This document shows, piece by piece, positions 42,464 to 55,785 of a stretch of 64,000 bases of DNA; the stretch's first letter is position 1; every line of letters starts with the position of its first letter. The notes under the pieces are model-generated. The model did not search any database. It had not been told where the DNA came from and saw only the letters and a program-made list of their open reading frames with translations. Source of the DNA: Physcomitrium patens (Eukaryota; Streptophyta; Bryopsida; Funariales; Funariaceae); the NCBI RefSeq assembly GCF_000002425.4, contig NC_037265.1, positions 11,860,330 to 11,924,329 of the forward strand, written 5' to 3'. Position numbers and translations under genes: made by a program.

Positions 42464-43604
42464 TTCTCTTTTTAGAAAATTACATCAAAACACAAGCCCA
42501 AGTACCAAGAAAACACCCAAATGTATGATAAAGATCTTAAAACCTTATATATCCTTATGAGAGATGTTTCCTAAACTTCAACAGCTCATATCTCACGATT
42601 AGATCATCCAAACAACCTTAAATTTTATATAAAGTATTGATATACTTTCAAAAAATTCCACACAAAAATTCAACTGCAAATTTGTTACGGATCTTGAGAT
42701 ATCGCCAAAATCCTAATAGTAGCTTTAAACCCTAGCTTACATACATCCATGTGCTAATTTCTTTATATCTCACAACATAAGTACTCAAATACCATGAAAC
42801 TTTAATCTATAGCTTTTTAACTTAATAACTCACACTTATGGAAATTTTGAGCTAAAATTTCGTCTAAGAACTTAAGATATGACTCCAACCATTACTATCA
42901 ACAAAATGACTCACTTACTGCCTTTGAATTACATGTGCTGCCTTCAAATGTCTATAATTCCTTCACTTAGACTTGAAATTCATCAAACAATATATGTAAA
43001 GTGTAGCTAAGAAAGTATCTTTTCCAACTCAAGTCGCCGATCTTTCATTGCTCTCCGTACGCATATGTTATGCTTCAAAGAGTGACAGTAGGTACAAATT
43101 TGACACCTTAACTTTGAACACCTATATCTCCTTCACAAAAATTCGAAATCACACAAACTCTTCAGCCAAATTATACCCAAAATCCTGAACTTGTTGAATC
43201 TAGCCTCCAAAGTACGAATGCATTCGATAGAGAAACCCTAATTCCTAATAAGGCCATGGGCAGCCTTCTTGAAGCCCATTGGGCATGGCCTTTGACCAAT
43301 AGGGATGAAGTTTCTCATTCTTTGCCTTCATCCAACCATGCCTTGCTTTCATCCCTCCCAATAAGCCTCCTATTAGTTAAGATTTTCTTCTTTAGGCTCT
43401 AATCTCCTTTAAAGGCTTTATACTAAACATTTAGGTCTTATAATTATTTTAAATGTTATAATCAAAAAAGATAAAACTCAAAATAAAGTTTTTTAAATCC
43501 ACTCTCTTTAAATTAATCTACTAACCATTCTAACATACATATAGATTTATTAACATATAATATATTTTAATTAATTTTTACATATTATAAGCTTTTATAG
43601 TACA
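42339..43604 (-). repeat. C1: solo LTR of family C (reverse orientation)
   Basis: TGTCGGGGTAGAG to ATAGTACA, 1.27 kb, matching C2 (57591-58890) in reverse and C3 (53926-55174) in the same orientation. It has a TA run at 42431-42458. The left flank is B3 RNase H (+) and the right flank is B5 RT (-), so its flanks are not a normal insertion site. Confidence 0.82.
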
Positions 43605-43606
43605 AT

Positions 43607-45195
43607 AATGTTGTATTCAAAATGTCCATACCTTGCTCAAAACGTAGTCTTCCATTCATCTCCTTCTTTGATGCGTACCAGATTGTATGCTCCTCGTAGA
43701 TCTATTTTTGTATAGATCTTAGCTTGATTCAACTTATCAAGAAATATAAATATCAAAGGTAGCATGTACATGTTGTTGATGGTGATTTTTTTGAGTCCTT
43801 GATAATCAACACACATCCACAATGATCCATCTTTTTTCTTCACAAATAAAATTGGAGCTCCTATTAGAGATTTGAAATGGCGTATGAAGTTCTTGGCCAG
43901 ATTTTCTTCAATATACTCCTTGAGTTCAGCCAACTTGTTTTGTGATAAATTATAGATTGGTCCAAATGGCGGTTGTGCTATTTCTTGAAGGTCAATTGAG
44001 CAGTCATAGGAATGATGTTTCGGAAGAGTATCCGCATTCTTCTTCTCAAATATATCTTGAAAATCTTGATATTGGCTTGAAATGCGACTTGAAGTCTTTT
44101 CACCAGTAGAAACATATACGGCATAAATGATTTAAGGTAATCCTTTTTTTGTAGCATGCAAGAAAGCTCTCATACTTACAAATATAAATTTAATTATACT
44201 AGACTTATGACATTCTACTTGATTAACTACGCTTTTAGTTATATTTTTAAAAAAGTCAAGACTAGTAGAAGTGTAATCTATTTTAGATTTATATTGTTCT
44301 AGCCATGATAAATCTAAAATGATTGAATTAAAAGGATATTTAATGATATTAAATATTACAAAGCTACTATAACCATTAGTTGTTACTTCTATAGGAAGGG
44401 TTTCATTAGTAACATCTTCTGAAGACAATGGATGACCATGTATGTCTTTTACATGAATAAGTATAGTTTTCTTCACCAAAAGTATGCTATGTCTTTTAAC
44501 AAATTCTTCATCTAAGAAATATGCTGAGGCTCTTGAATCTAATAAGGCAGAGACTTTGTGATTTTTAGGTCTCAAAATAACATTTATTGTAAAACAAGGA
44601 GAGATTTCTGAGAAGAGAATAGGACCTTCACTAGGTATTGTACAAGGTTCCAGTTGCACGGTCTCTATTGTAGCTAGACAAATTTATTTTCTGACATACT
44701 ATCTTTTTTCATAGCCATACTCATTATTTTATAATTGTGTCGCTTCTTTGGGTAATGTTGAGCACTGTACTTAGGTTCTTCATAATATAAGCACAATCCT
44801 TCATGTCAATGACGAGTTTTTTCTTGCTTAATAAGAGGTTTAAAACGTACTGCATCAATTTGCATATCTTCTATTTTCAAATGTATGCGTTGAAGAGATG
44901 TTGTAATAGCCATTGAATTATAGTAATATTGAGATTCACTTGTATGGTACTCAGATCAAAATTGAAAAAGACGATTGTCACACTTCACAGCAAAGTCAAT
45001 TGTTTGATTCAATATTTGAGCATCAGATAAGTTGAGCATTAATTTTTTTACTTCATATTGTAATTCATAGAGAAATTGGCTGATAAGTGTAGCATCATCC
45101 CACTTGACATCAGTTATAAGTTGTCAAAACTGTGAAATATACAACGTTACTGATCGATTGCCTTGTTACAAAATACGAATCTTGTTGGTCGCAAC
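43607..45195 (-). pseudogene. pol: B5: gag part, protease, RT N-terminus (inverted segment)
   Basis: On the minus strand: gag from VATNKIRIL through a decayed knuckle, protease (44659-44130, LLDSRASAYFLDEEFV), RT (43933-43637, [35 protein letters not shown]), ending at ARYGHFEYN, where C1 starts. RT resumes as VMPFGLTNA at 58891 on the plus strand. On the other side the gag is joined to integrase of element C at about 45196. Confidence 0.82.
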
Positions 45196-48100
45196 ACAAA
45201 TAACTTCCTCAAGTAAAAACTTGTAAATTCCCTCTGTGGACTTTGTTCTTAATGCCCTGCCTTCTATTTGGTTTGATAAATCTTTTCGAGCCAAAACTAA
45301 ATATTTCATTTGTCATAGTTTTATTAGTATAATAATCAAATCCATAATCCATTTAAAATGAATAGCCAAAAGATATGTCAGATGCAATCCATCTTAATGT
45401 CATATATTTGAATACATCTGACAAGTTACACAAGATTCTACAAATAAAGTTACATCTCGATACATATTCTTCCACCAATATCATTCTTTTATTTTAGCAA
45501 AAGTATCCCAAATTCCTCTATGTCCTGACCATAGACTCTCATGAAACTCCTTGAGTAGTCTTTGCTGATCTTCTTTCGTACCTACTACTCGTCTTGGCAT
45601 TCCAATTCCTTTCTTTGGTCTCTTCCATAAAAACCCTTCTTGAAGCAAAAATCCATAAGCTTTCTTTCTCATTTGATTAAATTTTTCTATTGACCAATTC
45701 TCTTGTTTAATGAAAGAAAAGATGAGATGGTTGAAGATATTGATGATATTGGAACAAAAGAATTCAAATAAAGACCAATTTTTAGTACTTTTCTTTCATA
45801 AAGCTCTTCAAAAAACATCTTTTCTTCCTTATTTAGATTTGATATTGAATAGAATTTTGTTCCAATATCATCAATATCTTCAACCATCTCATCTTCTCTT
45901 TCACACACTCCTCAAGATAACATATCTACTACCAGATTGTCTTTCTCCAAAATATGCCTAAATTTTGGATTTAATAATTTTATATAAACAATCCATCTCA
46001 ACATCGCAATATTTGGTATTTTACAATTAGAAATCATTCCAAGTAAAGGCAAACAAAGTGTTTCAATTACCACCATAGCTCCAATCAAATAATCTTTTTC
46101 AGCTTTCATAGCTGAAAAAACTCTCTATAGTTTCCTTTTCACTTGTAAATATGTACATTGGCGAGTACTTAAAACTTTAGCTCCAAATTGCACTGCAAAT
46201 TTGTGTCCATTTGAGTCATCTTGACCTACAATCCATCCAATGGCAATTGAATTAGTATCTTTAGTAAGAATCACTAGTCTATTACACTTATAATTAACAT
46301 TTCTCAACACTAGAGGCGATATCAATAATTTCTTCAATCTTTATACTGCTTTATCATGCTTTTCTTCCCATTTAAATTAATAGCCTTTGCATAACAGTTC
46401 ATACAATGGATCCACTATATGAGCATAATGAGGAATCTAAATATGATAAAATACACATGTACCTAAAAACTTGCGAATCTTTGTTAAAGAACTACAATCC
46501 TCTTTCATTCTCTCAATTGCATCAACTTTAGTTGGATCTAATTTTCTTCCATAAAATCCACATAAATGTCCAACAATCACAACTTCTTCTATTCCAAATG
46601 TAAATTTTGTACCTGATAATGTAAGATGAACTTTTCCAAGCCGAGTCAATATTTTTTTATAATCTTGTATATGATCAACAACATACTTGCTACACCTTTT
46701 CTTATCTAAAGTTTCATCCTTGTCTTCTTCTTTGGACCCTTTTATAGGAACATCATCTAGAAAAGGCACAGTCTTCTCAAGAATAAAATCTCTTAATACC
46801 TTATCCATTCCGTTCATCATATGCGCAACTGAGTTAGTTGCGCTTTGAAGAAGAATATACATTCTAACTAATCCAAGTGGTATTCTAATTGTTTTCATAT
46901 GTCTACTTCCTTCTCCAAGTTGAAATTGATCATAGCCCGAATACAAATCACCCATTGAATAGATTGCCCTTCCTGCAAATGCCTCAGTAAATTCATCTAC
47001 TATAGGCCCAATTCTTACATTCTTGATAGTTACTGCATTCACTAGTTTTATATCTTAAATAAAACGTAATGACCTATTTTTTTTAGGCACTGTAAACCAT
47101 CGACTAGAATATGGTGCAAAAGAGGGCTCCAAAATCTTCATCTTTATCTTTTGTTTTAATAATTCCATCAATCTTGGTAAATGAGCCCTTCATATTGAAA
47201 TTGGCTTTAGATTCCAAGGTACATGTAGTACAGTGAAAATAACCATATGTGTTATAATATTTGGATCCACACTCCCAATTTCATAAGATTCAAAGGCAAA
47301 TGATCTACCTTATTTTGCCAACATCTCTTTGAAGCAGGTAATTTCTTTTGGCAATAATGAACTATCAGAACCAATTTTTAATTCTTCAAAAGTCTCTTTA
47401 GTAAACTTGTGATCAATATTCTTTAGATCTTTCAAGCTCCTTTCTCTTGATGCTTCTCCCATTTATTCTTTAGAATCTTCTGGCAAAGATCTGGCAATCG
47501 ATTTAACTTTCTTATCTACTGTCTTATATTTTGTCTCAATTATAACCTCCGGTGCTTGAAAAGATTCAATCATATCATAAACTTCTCTTGAATGAATTGA
47601 TATAACTTTATCATAATGACATAATCCAATAGATGCAATCAATTCCAAAGGATCTTCCAGTCTATTTTCTTCATAAATACCAGTAATCTTTTTATTATCT
47701 TCTAATATTTCCAACCTATACAATTCTTTTTCAATAGTACTTAATTCCTTCATTTTTTTTTTTTTTTAAATCATCAATCTTCTTGTACATAATGCTTCCA
47801 TTTTCAAAAATGCTAATAAATCCTCCATTAAAGGCACCTACATCTTGCAAGAGTACCTTTCTTTCAGTACCTCTATAATCTTGCTTCATAGTGGTACCCT
47901 CAAAAAATCCTTGAATTCTTCAACAATCCTTGGTAGTAGATTTTTTCTCAATTTGTCTCGATTTTGCTCATGATTTGAAGGCACAGTCAAAAACTGTACT
48001 GCCTTCCTTCCATCCTCACTACAAATTTGTGCACAAGCTGAACCATCATTAAGTACCTTTGTTTCCACCCGAGTTACAATAATATATGGTTGTCTCAAAA

Positions 48101-49110
48101 TAAGAGGATAAGATATTGCATCTTGAATAAAAAAAATTCTTCTCCATTGCAACATCACCAATTTAAATTTTCACATCTGGAAAAGCACCATATAACTTCC
48201 CTCGTATATTATTGGCTGCCCATATTGTTCATCCATGCTCCATGTCAATTGGCCCTCTTGCTTCATATAAAGATCTTTAGACATAAGGTTTATCTCTGAA
48301 CCATAGTCAATCAAAGCAATAACCAGTTCATCCATATATCCAATCTTCACTAATGCCTCTGTAGTTGCTCTAGCCCAATGCTTCTAAGTATAATGACTTT
48401 AAACCTCTCTATCTTTATTACCTTGGTCATCAAAACGTACCCTTTGATTATGACTCCTTCCTTTACTTGTTGATTGTTTGTAATAATTATCAAATATATC
48501 TTCTTCACCTTCATATATGTGTACATCAATAGTATGATTTAATCCAGCTTCTCCCATTAATTACCTCTTTTGTTTAATACTGTCAATAATGACATCATGG
48601 AATTCTTTCTTGATAATTCCTAAAATTTCTTTCAATGTAAATTCAACCTTAACATTGAATATATGTTCCTCAAGCATTTCTTTTAAATCTGTTATTACTT
48701 CAATATCAAAGAGTAGTTTAAAAGTTATCAATTTATCTTTATCTTTCATGTCCTTTGTTTTTTCTTCTGATATTATTGAAGTATCTTTTGTGGGCAATTC
48801 TTGTGAACTTGATACATGAACCTTATCTCTTCGAGTTTGCCTCATAGAAGAATTTCCTTCTCTTGAATCATCAAAATTTTCTCTCCTCTTTTCTTCCATT
48901 AAAGCTTCATGTTGGCTTTTAGCAATATATGCATGTAGTGACAAAGCTTCTACAGGATCCTCCCAACTCATAGTACCACAAATTATTGCAGCAGTTTTCA
49001 ATAAAGCTTTTCGTGACATCTTCTCTTTTTGCATTGTAGAAATAGCAGAAGACCAAAGTCCACTTGATTGAATATTTCCAAAAAAATTCTATCTGCCATC
49101 ATTATCCATC
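45196..49110 (-). pseudogene. pol: C3 polyprotein: protease, RT, RNase H, integrase of a divergent gypsy element
   Basis: Pieces: N-terminal segment (49034-48561, KTAAIICGTMSWEDPVEALS), protease with LIDYGSEINLMS (about 48300) and FFIQDAISYPLILRQPYI, RT (47042-46437, GYDQFQL, GLVRMYILLQSATNSVAHM, FLDD as catalytic motif), RNase H (46337-46125, IGWIVGQDDSNGHKFAVQFG), and integrase with finger residues (45672-45400) up to ALRTKSTEGIYKFLLEEVIC. It stops abruptly inside integrase. No chromodomain. The sequence is not closely related to A or B. Confidence 0.8.
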
Positions 49111-51260
49111 CTAGTTCTATGTGAACTCTCAATTATAATCTAAAATTTAAATTTTTATTATTTTTTTATTTTATAATAATTAAACATGTTTGATTAGGAT
49201 TTATATAAGTAAAATTTAGTTTTTTAGAATTTTTAAGATTACAACCCTTGATGGTATAAATTATAGCTTAATTCCTTGAATTAGATTAATTAGGACTAAA
49301 GTGATAAGAGTTAAAAAATTAGAATAACAACTTAGTTAATTTAATAATTTAGAGGTTGTTAGTCATTACTATAAGGGTTGACTAAATACCTATGAATGCA
49401 TCTATAATCATTCACATGATTTAGGAGTTGGAATTATAATTCTCTAAAAGATTTAGGAAAGTTAGCAATGATAATTTTGGAATTTCCTCCAAATTTGACA
49501 AATTCAAGTGGCATGGTGGTTCTTCTACTTAATGGGAGTCTTTTTAATGCAATGGTGGCACCAGATATACTTCGTGGAGTGAAGTAAAGAAGATCAGCAA
49601 CCTCTCCTTCAAAATACAAGAGAAGCAATGAAATTCTCATTTTGAAGAATTTCACAAAAATTGCCAAGTTCCTTGTAAGTAAAAACTTCCATGAAAATTA
49701 TAATTGAGCATGGATTGAGGCATGTGAGTAGTCGATCTTATCTTAAAAAAGTGTTTTGAACACAACAGTATAGTTATATTTACAAAAAAATGCTTTCTTG
49801 ACCACTTACAAGAGCCATCAGCCTTGGTTACGAAATTGACTCTTGGATAAATGAAGGCTGTAGATCTAGATTAGGGATCTTAAAAATCAAGGGTGGAGAT
49901 GTAGCAACCCTTCTACGAGCCTCCACTCAATTGTACAAGAGAGGCTTAGTTTTCCAAGCCCTCTCTCTCTCCTCTTTTGGATGAAGGGCAAAGCCATGCC
50001 AAAATTTGGCCGAAATCCTAATCTTAATTTTACTTAGATTTTAATTCTCATTGTGAACCTTGTTATTGTATTTGTATAGATTTTTCATTGTGAAGGATGG
50101 TCATTAAGTTTTAAAATATGTTTCATTGAGGTAGATATCTCCTCGGCCTTTCAAATATCCCAAGGTTTCAAGGGCCTCGGATTTTTTTTATTCGGTCACT
50201 TAATTTCTGTTGTTTCAATGTGAGATTCTGAATAGTTGTAGATTTTTTTGTTAGATTTCCAAAAAGATAAGACTTGCTTGATTTGGAGTAAGAAAGAATT
50301 TTTGGTGAATTTTTGAGTTTGAGGGAGTCGACTGCCTTTGCAGTTTGAGTCAATCGAGTTTAGAAAGGCATTTCTCAGTGCCTAGTGATTAGATTTATTT
50401 GAAATTTTGGAAGCATCAAGCTTTATAAGCTAAGCTCTAAAAGGCACAAGTTTTGGTGAATTTGAAGATAATCTAAATTTTTAGTGAATTTCTAAGTGAA
50501 GAGGGTTGGTCACCGTGGCAGTTTGGATCACTCAATTTCAAAGTAGGAATTCTCACGATTGGATCATTAGATTGCAACGAAGTTTGTTGGATCAAAAGCA
50601 CCTTCAAGTTAGCCTTGAAACAACTAAGAATCATTCAAATTGAAGCCGATTACAAATTTAGGAAAATTTTGGAGTAGAAGGGGGTCATTGCCTTCAATCC
50701 TTACGTGTTGTCAAGGTACCTTCGCTTTCACCTCTCTCACTTTATTTTTACTATTGTCTTCACCGTGACTCGTAAGCTCCACATTTCACTTTTGGCTAAT
50801 AAATTTTAAGTTTAGTTTTTAACCTTTAATATTCTCACTTTAACTTTTAATTTTAACTTTAAATTTTAACTTTTAATTAAACTTTTAATTTTAACTTTTA
50901 ACTTAACCTTTAATCTTAACTTTTAACTTAATTTTTTTATTTAACCTTTTAATTTTAACCTTTAACTTAACCTTTTAATTTTAACTTTTAATTTAATCTT
51001 TTAATCCTAATTTATAACTTTAAATTTTAAACTTAACTTTTAACTTAACTTTTAATTCAAACTTAAGTTTTTATTCTTATGGTCAATTAATAATAATAAC
51101 TTAGTTAATTATTTCTACTATATTACATATTAAATTATATTGAACATGTTAATTTAATATTGGTAACCATTGCTTGGAAGGCCTAAAACTAATTGAATTT
51201 TTAATATAAAGATTTAAATTAATCTAACAATTACACAATTGGGAGCTCTCCAATTCCACC
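49111..51260 (+). mobile_element. S2: second copy of the S1-type element, inserted in C3
   Basis: Aligns over much of its length with S1, for example TTCTTCTA..TGG at 49520 with 31185, and CAAGAGCCATCAGCCTTGGT at 49810 with 31498. It separates the C3 gag from the rest of the polyprotein. Ends are approximate and no target duplication was found. Confidence 0.6.
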
Positions 51261-52640
51261 TCTTGAACTTGTTGTGTGGCATAGGTTTCATCAAGTGGTG
51301 AAATTTGGCCTCACATTCTATAACTTATAGCTTCTATTGCCGTAATTCTATATGTTGCCAAATATTCTTAAACCAATGCTTTCATGTCTCTTTTACCAAA
51401 GTTCATTTGGAGAAGATCACCAGTATCTTTCAATACAACCTTCCTATCTTTCCAATAAATAATGCCTTGTTCTACCACCTCATCAAATTTACCACAATCT
51501 TTTCGAGAATGAAAATCATCATCTCACCAAATATATCTTTACACATATCTTTATTTAAAAGTAGCCTTTAAACTTATTGTAGAAGTCTTTTCTTCAAGCT
51601 TTACAAGTTTGATTTGAAGATCTTGCATCCTTTGTACAATCTCTTCAAGTCCCATATCTTTTTCCTTTGATGTAGTCAATGGAGGTTGAACAATAGGTAC
51701 AGTCAATCTTATAGTAGGCATTGGGATCTTTGGTACTTATACCACTCTTTGAGTACTAAACCTATCCTTTTTCCTTTTTTTTTTTATAAGTAATCCAATA
51801 GCATTTTCAACAGCTCTCTATTTTGTTGTCAATCTTGCATTTTCTTCTTTATCTTCAAGAAGAACCTGTAACTTCTCTTGTAATTCTTCATTAGCAGCTT
51901 GAAGAAATAATTCAACCTTATTTGATTTCAATGTTAACTTTTCTATTTTTGATAATCGGAAAAATTACCTTTTAAATTCTCTTAATAACTCTGTAGCTTT
52001 TAAATTTTTATTAGATTGCTCAATCCATTCCAAGAATGATTTCTTAGTAACTCGATCAATATCCTCTAAAAAATACTCATCCTTCAATGCATGTAAAAAT
52101 ACCTCCCACGAACTTCTAAATTGTCATATAATAGACCTTATATGCTCTCTTATCTTTGGTATTGTAGCAAGCTCAAATATTTGAATCATTTCCTTCTCAA
52201 AAATGTGATTCAATTCCATTTTCTGCACATAACATCTTAAATATTTGAAAATATCCCTCCCATCATATTGGTCAATCTTATTAACCAGAGCTTGCAATAC
52301 TTTGGTTATCAAAGCCTCTTTGCGATTATTGTCCTGTTGTTGTTGCATAAATAATGTAAATAATTGAAATATTTTTACAGTGTTTGGATCAAGGTACATC
52401 CCTTGTTGACTAGTAGAAATTCTACTTGAAGTTGTGCTTGAAGATCGGCTTGAAGATCGACTTGAAGCTCCATCCAAAGCTCCATCAAAAAGTCCAAATT
52501 CAACCTTTTTACTTTTTTGCTCTATCAATTCCAAATAACCACAAATATAATCTAATACCTTCTATCCCAAACTTTCACATCGAGTTCACCACTTATGTTG
52601 TATTATGTGTTGTTTTGCTCAAAAATGCACCAGACACCTA
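51261..52640 (-). pseudogene. gag: C3 gag
   Basis: The best open piece is 52534-52124 (GMYLDPNTVKIFQLFTLFMQ, KVLQALVNKIDQYDGRDIFKYL). It is followed by a leucine-zipper-like helical stretch (LLREFKR.. EELQEKLQVLLEDKEENARLTTK) and a QDLQIKLVKLEEK segment, with stops and shifts. Confidence 0.65.
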
Positions 52641-53925
52641 GTTGTGGAAGGTGAGATTGTGTTTCACAAGTATCTAAGAAACCCTAATAGGTTTCATCCA
52701 TACAAGAAGAATATAATCTGAATTTCAATTCAAAAGTGCTTAAAACACTCTTCTTAGTAGTTTTAACCATACATAAATCCCAATCATCTTGTTACTTTCA
52801 TATTTAAGCAATTTAGATTTTTCTTGTAAGTCCCAATCCTAATCAGTGAACTTAAACAAGCTGTAACATCCAATCCAACCGTCTACTTGATGTGGAATTT
52901 TGCATGCAATTGTCAATGTAAGTCTTCTATATGCTCAAGAATTTTTTGCCCAATCCAACTTATAGATTGTGAAAAAACCTCCAAAAATTACACTAATGTC
53001 ATTCGGCCACCAACTTGAAAAGTGAAGCAAAAATCTCAGTAATGATTTCTCTCTTTTTAACCATTAACTTTGTTTCAAAATTGGTATGTAGCTTGATCTT
53101 TAAGTCTATCAATACCTTGCCAATTTTTACCTTAATCCAACTAATAGATCTTCAGATATTGTAGAAATCCTATCCAACCTCAAATTGCCACCTTTGGAAA
53201 CCCTCTTGTGCTAAAAATTAGATATCTCTAAACCACATCGTTAGATTATCACAAAATTTTGTATACACTTCGCACATCCAATAATCCAAACAGTTTCAAA
53301 TTTTCAACTATAAATGTCACACGAATTACCCAAACAAGCCAAAATTGCTAGCTCTAATTATATTATATAAAACCCAAATCACTAATACAAACCCTGACTT
53401 TGAACAACAATTACTAAGTCTTTCAAAATCTTCTCATAACAATTCTTATGTCACTAGAAAGAACTTCAAGCTAGCTCTCAAATCCTAACCTTCGATCTTC
53501 GAATGACTCCCTATTTTGCCCTAAGCCGTCATTTTAGTAGCTATAAGTCTGATTTTGATCCTATCTCACAAATGGTCGATCCTCGGTTATCAATCTAATT
53601 TATCCTAAGATATTTTTAGTCCAATCTTACTCTCAAGTTAATCCTTATACCAATTATATTAATTATTTACCTCTTATAATCTGATTTTTATTAATTTATG
53701 GTCTTTCTAAGGTAGTAGAAGAGTCTCTATAACCTAGAAGGTAAAATTATTAACTAACCTTCAACCTACTAACTATTAAGATAAGAAAATAACTTAAGAG
53801 GCTTTTATAAAAGCCATATTTAGATACCTCAAATTATAATTGAACTAAAATAATTAGATATTAATTAGAAATTCAACTTTGATTATAATTTCACTATATA
53901 GTCGTATTACATCATGACACTGCAT
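52641..53925 (-). other. C3 5' leader
   Basis: About 1.3 kb of AT-rich non-coding DNA between the LTR and gag of element C3. No clear tRNA primer site was recognised next to the LTR edge at 53926. Confidence 0.45.
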
Positions 53926-55174
53926 TGTCGAGGTAGAGAGAGTTTGCCTCCAGAAAGCTTTGAATTTCTAGTTACCACTAAATGCTCAAACAAGTCTAAG
54001 ATATGAAAGTATAAAGTTAATATTAATAATATTTTCTCTTTTAGGGCAATTACATCAATACATAAGCCAAGTACCAAAAAAACATCCAAAAGTATGATTA
54101 AGTATCTTAAAACCTAATATATCCTTATGAGAAATGTTTTCTAAACTTCAACAGCTTATATCTCACGATTAGATTTTCCAAAAAATCCTAAATTTTACAA
54201 AAAGTACTAATATACTTTCCAAAAATATTACAAAAAAATTCAACTACAAATTCATTATAGATCTTGAGTTATTACCAAAATCCTAATAATAGCTTTAAAT
54301 CCTAGCTTATATATACTTGCATGCTATTTTCTTCATATCACATAAAATAAGTACTCAAATACCATAAAACTTTGATCTATAGCTTCTTTATCTAATAACT
54401 TACACTTTTAAAAATGTTGAGCTAAAAATTTGTCCAAAAACTCAAGATGTGGCTCCAACCATTACTATCAACAAAATGACTCACTTATTGCCTTTGAATT
54501 ACATGTGTCGTCTTCAATGCCCTATAACTCCTTCATCTAGATTTGGAATTCATCAAATTATATATCTTAAGTATAGCAAAGAAAGTTTTCTATCCAACTT
54601 CAGTCACTAATCTTTCATTGCTCTCCATACACATATATTATGCTTTAAAGAATGATAGTAGGTACAAGTTTGACACCTTACCTTTGAACACATATATCTC
54701 CTTCACAAAAACTCGAAATCACACAAACTCTTTATCCAACTTATATCTAAAATCCTGAACTTGCTCATCTTAGCCTTTAAAGCTCGAATTACTTCAAAAA
54801 AGAAGCCCTAATACCTAATAAGGCCTTAGGTAGCCTCGTTGAAGCCCATTGGGCATGGCTATCGACCAATAGGGATGAAGGTCTACACTCCTTGCCTTCA
54901 TCCAACCATACCTTGCTTTCATCCTTCCCAATAAGCCTCTTAATAGTTAAAAATTTCTTCTTTAGGCTCTAATCTCCTCTCTAGGCCTCATATTAAACAT
55001 TTAGGTCTTATAATTTTTTTAAATGTTATAATCAAAATAGATAAAACTCAAAATAAAGTTTCTTAAATCCACTCTCTTTAAATTAATCTATTAATTATTC
55101 TAACATATATCAAGACTTATGAACATAATATATGTTCTAACTAATTTTTACATATTATAAGTATTTACAATACA
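53926..55174 (-). repeat. C3 5' LTR (1.25 kb)
   Basis: TGTCGAGGTAGAG to ACAATACA. It is the third copy of the family-C LTR and lies where the 5' LTR of the minus-strand C3 internal region should be. It lacks the TA run of C1 and C2. It interrupts the B3 integrase C-terminus. Confidence 0.75.
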
Positions 55175-55189
55175 ATAGTGTGGAATACT

Positions 55190-55785
55190 GGTTGTTCTTT
55201 TTGATAGACATCTACATTGATCTTTTGTTGTTCTTGAGCTTCTTTTAACTACGCCCTCATTGTTACATGTAGCTCTAATAAATGATTTGCCAAATCTTCC
55301 ACCGTATGATTATCAGCTTTAGAAAATTCAAAAGTATTAAGTCATAGATGATAATCATAATTAATAAAAAAAGGTGTTTATTTTGTAGAAGATTGTATCA
55401 TGTTATTATAAGCAAACTCAGCCAATGGCAAAAGAGTTGTCGAATCATCTTATTGGTAGTTGATGGTATATCTTAAATACTCCTTCAAAACTTAATTAAC
55501 ATGCTCTGTTTGTTCATCAATTTGAAGATGGAATATCAAAGATAATTTTATATCTACTTTTAGAATCTTGAAAAGAGTTCATCAAAATCTTGATACAAAT
55601 TGAGTTCTCCTATCTGATATAATATCTTTGGATAATCCATGATAGCGATAGATGTTGTCAAGAAAGAGCTTAGTTGTTTCTTCACCTATGATAGATTTTG
55701 TACATGGTACAAAACATGCCATTTTAGTAAAATAATCTATTATCATTAATATAGAGTTATAAGCACCCGAGATTTGAAGATCCGT
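55190..55785 (-). pseudogene. pol: B3 integrase, C-terminal half (inverted segment)
   Basis: Minus strand: SILMIIDYFTKMACFVPC, NIYRYHGLSKDIISD, LPLAEFAYNN, then EAQEQQK and QKEQPVFH, where LTR C3 cuts in. It continues the integrase part at 56924-57590 across insertion E. Confidence 0.78.
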
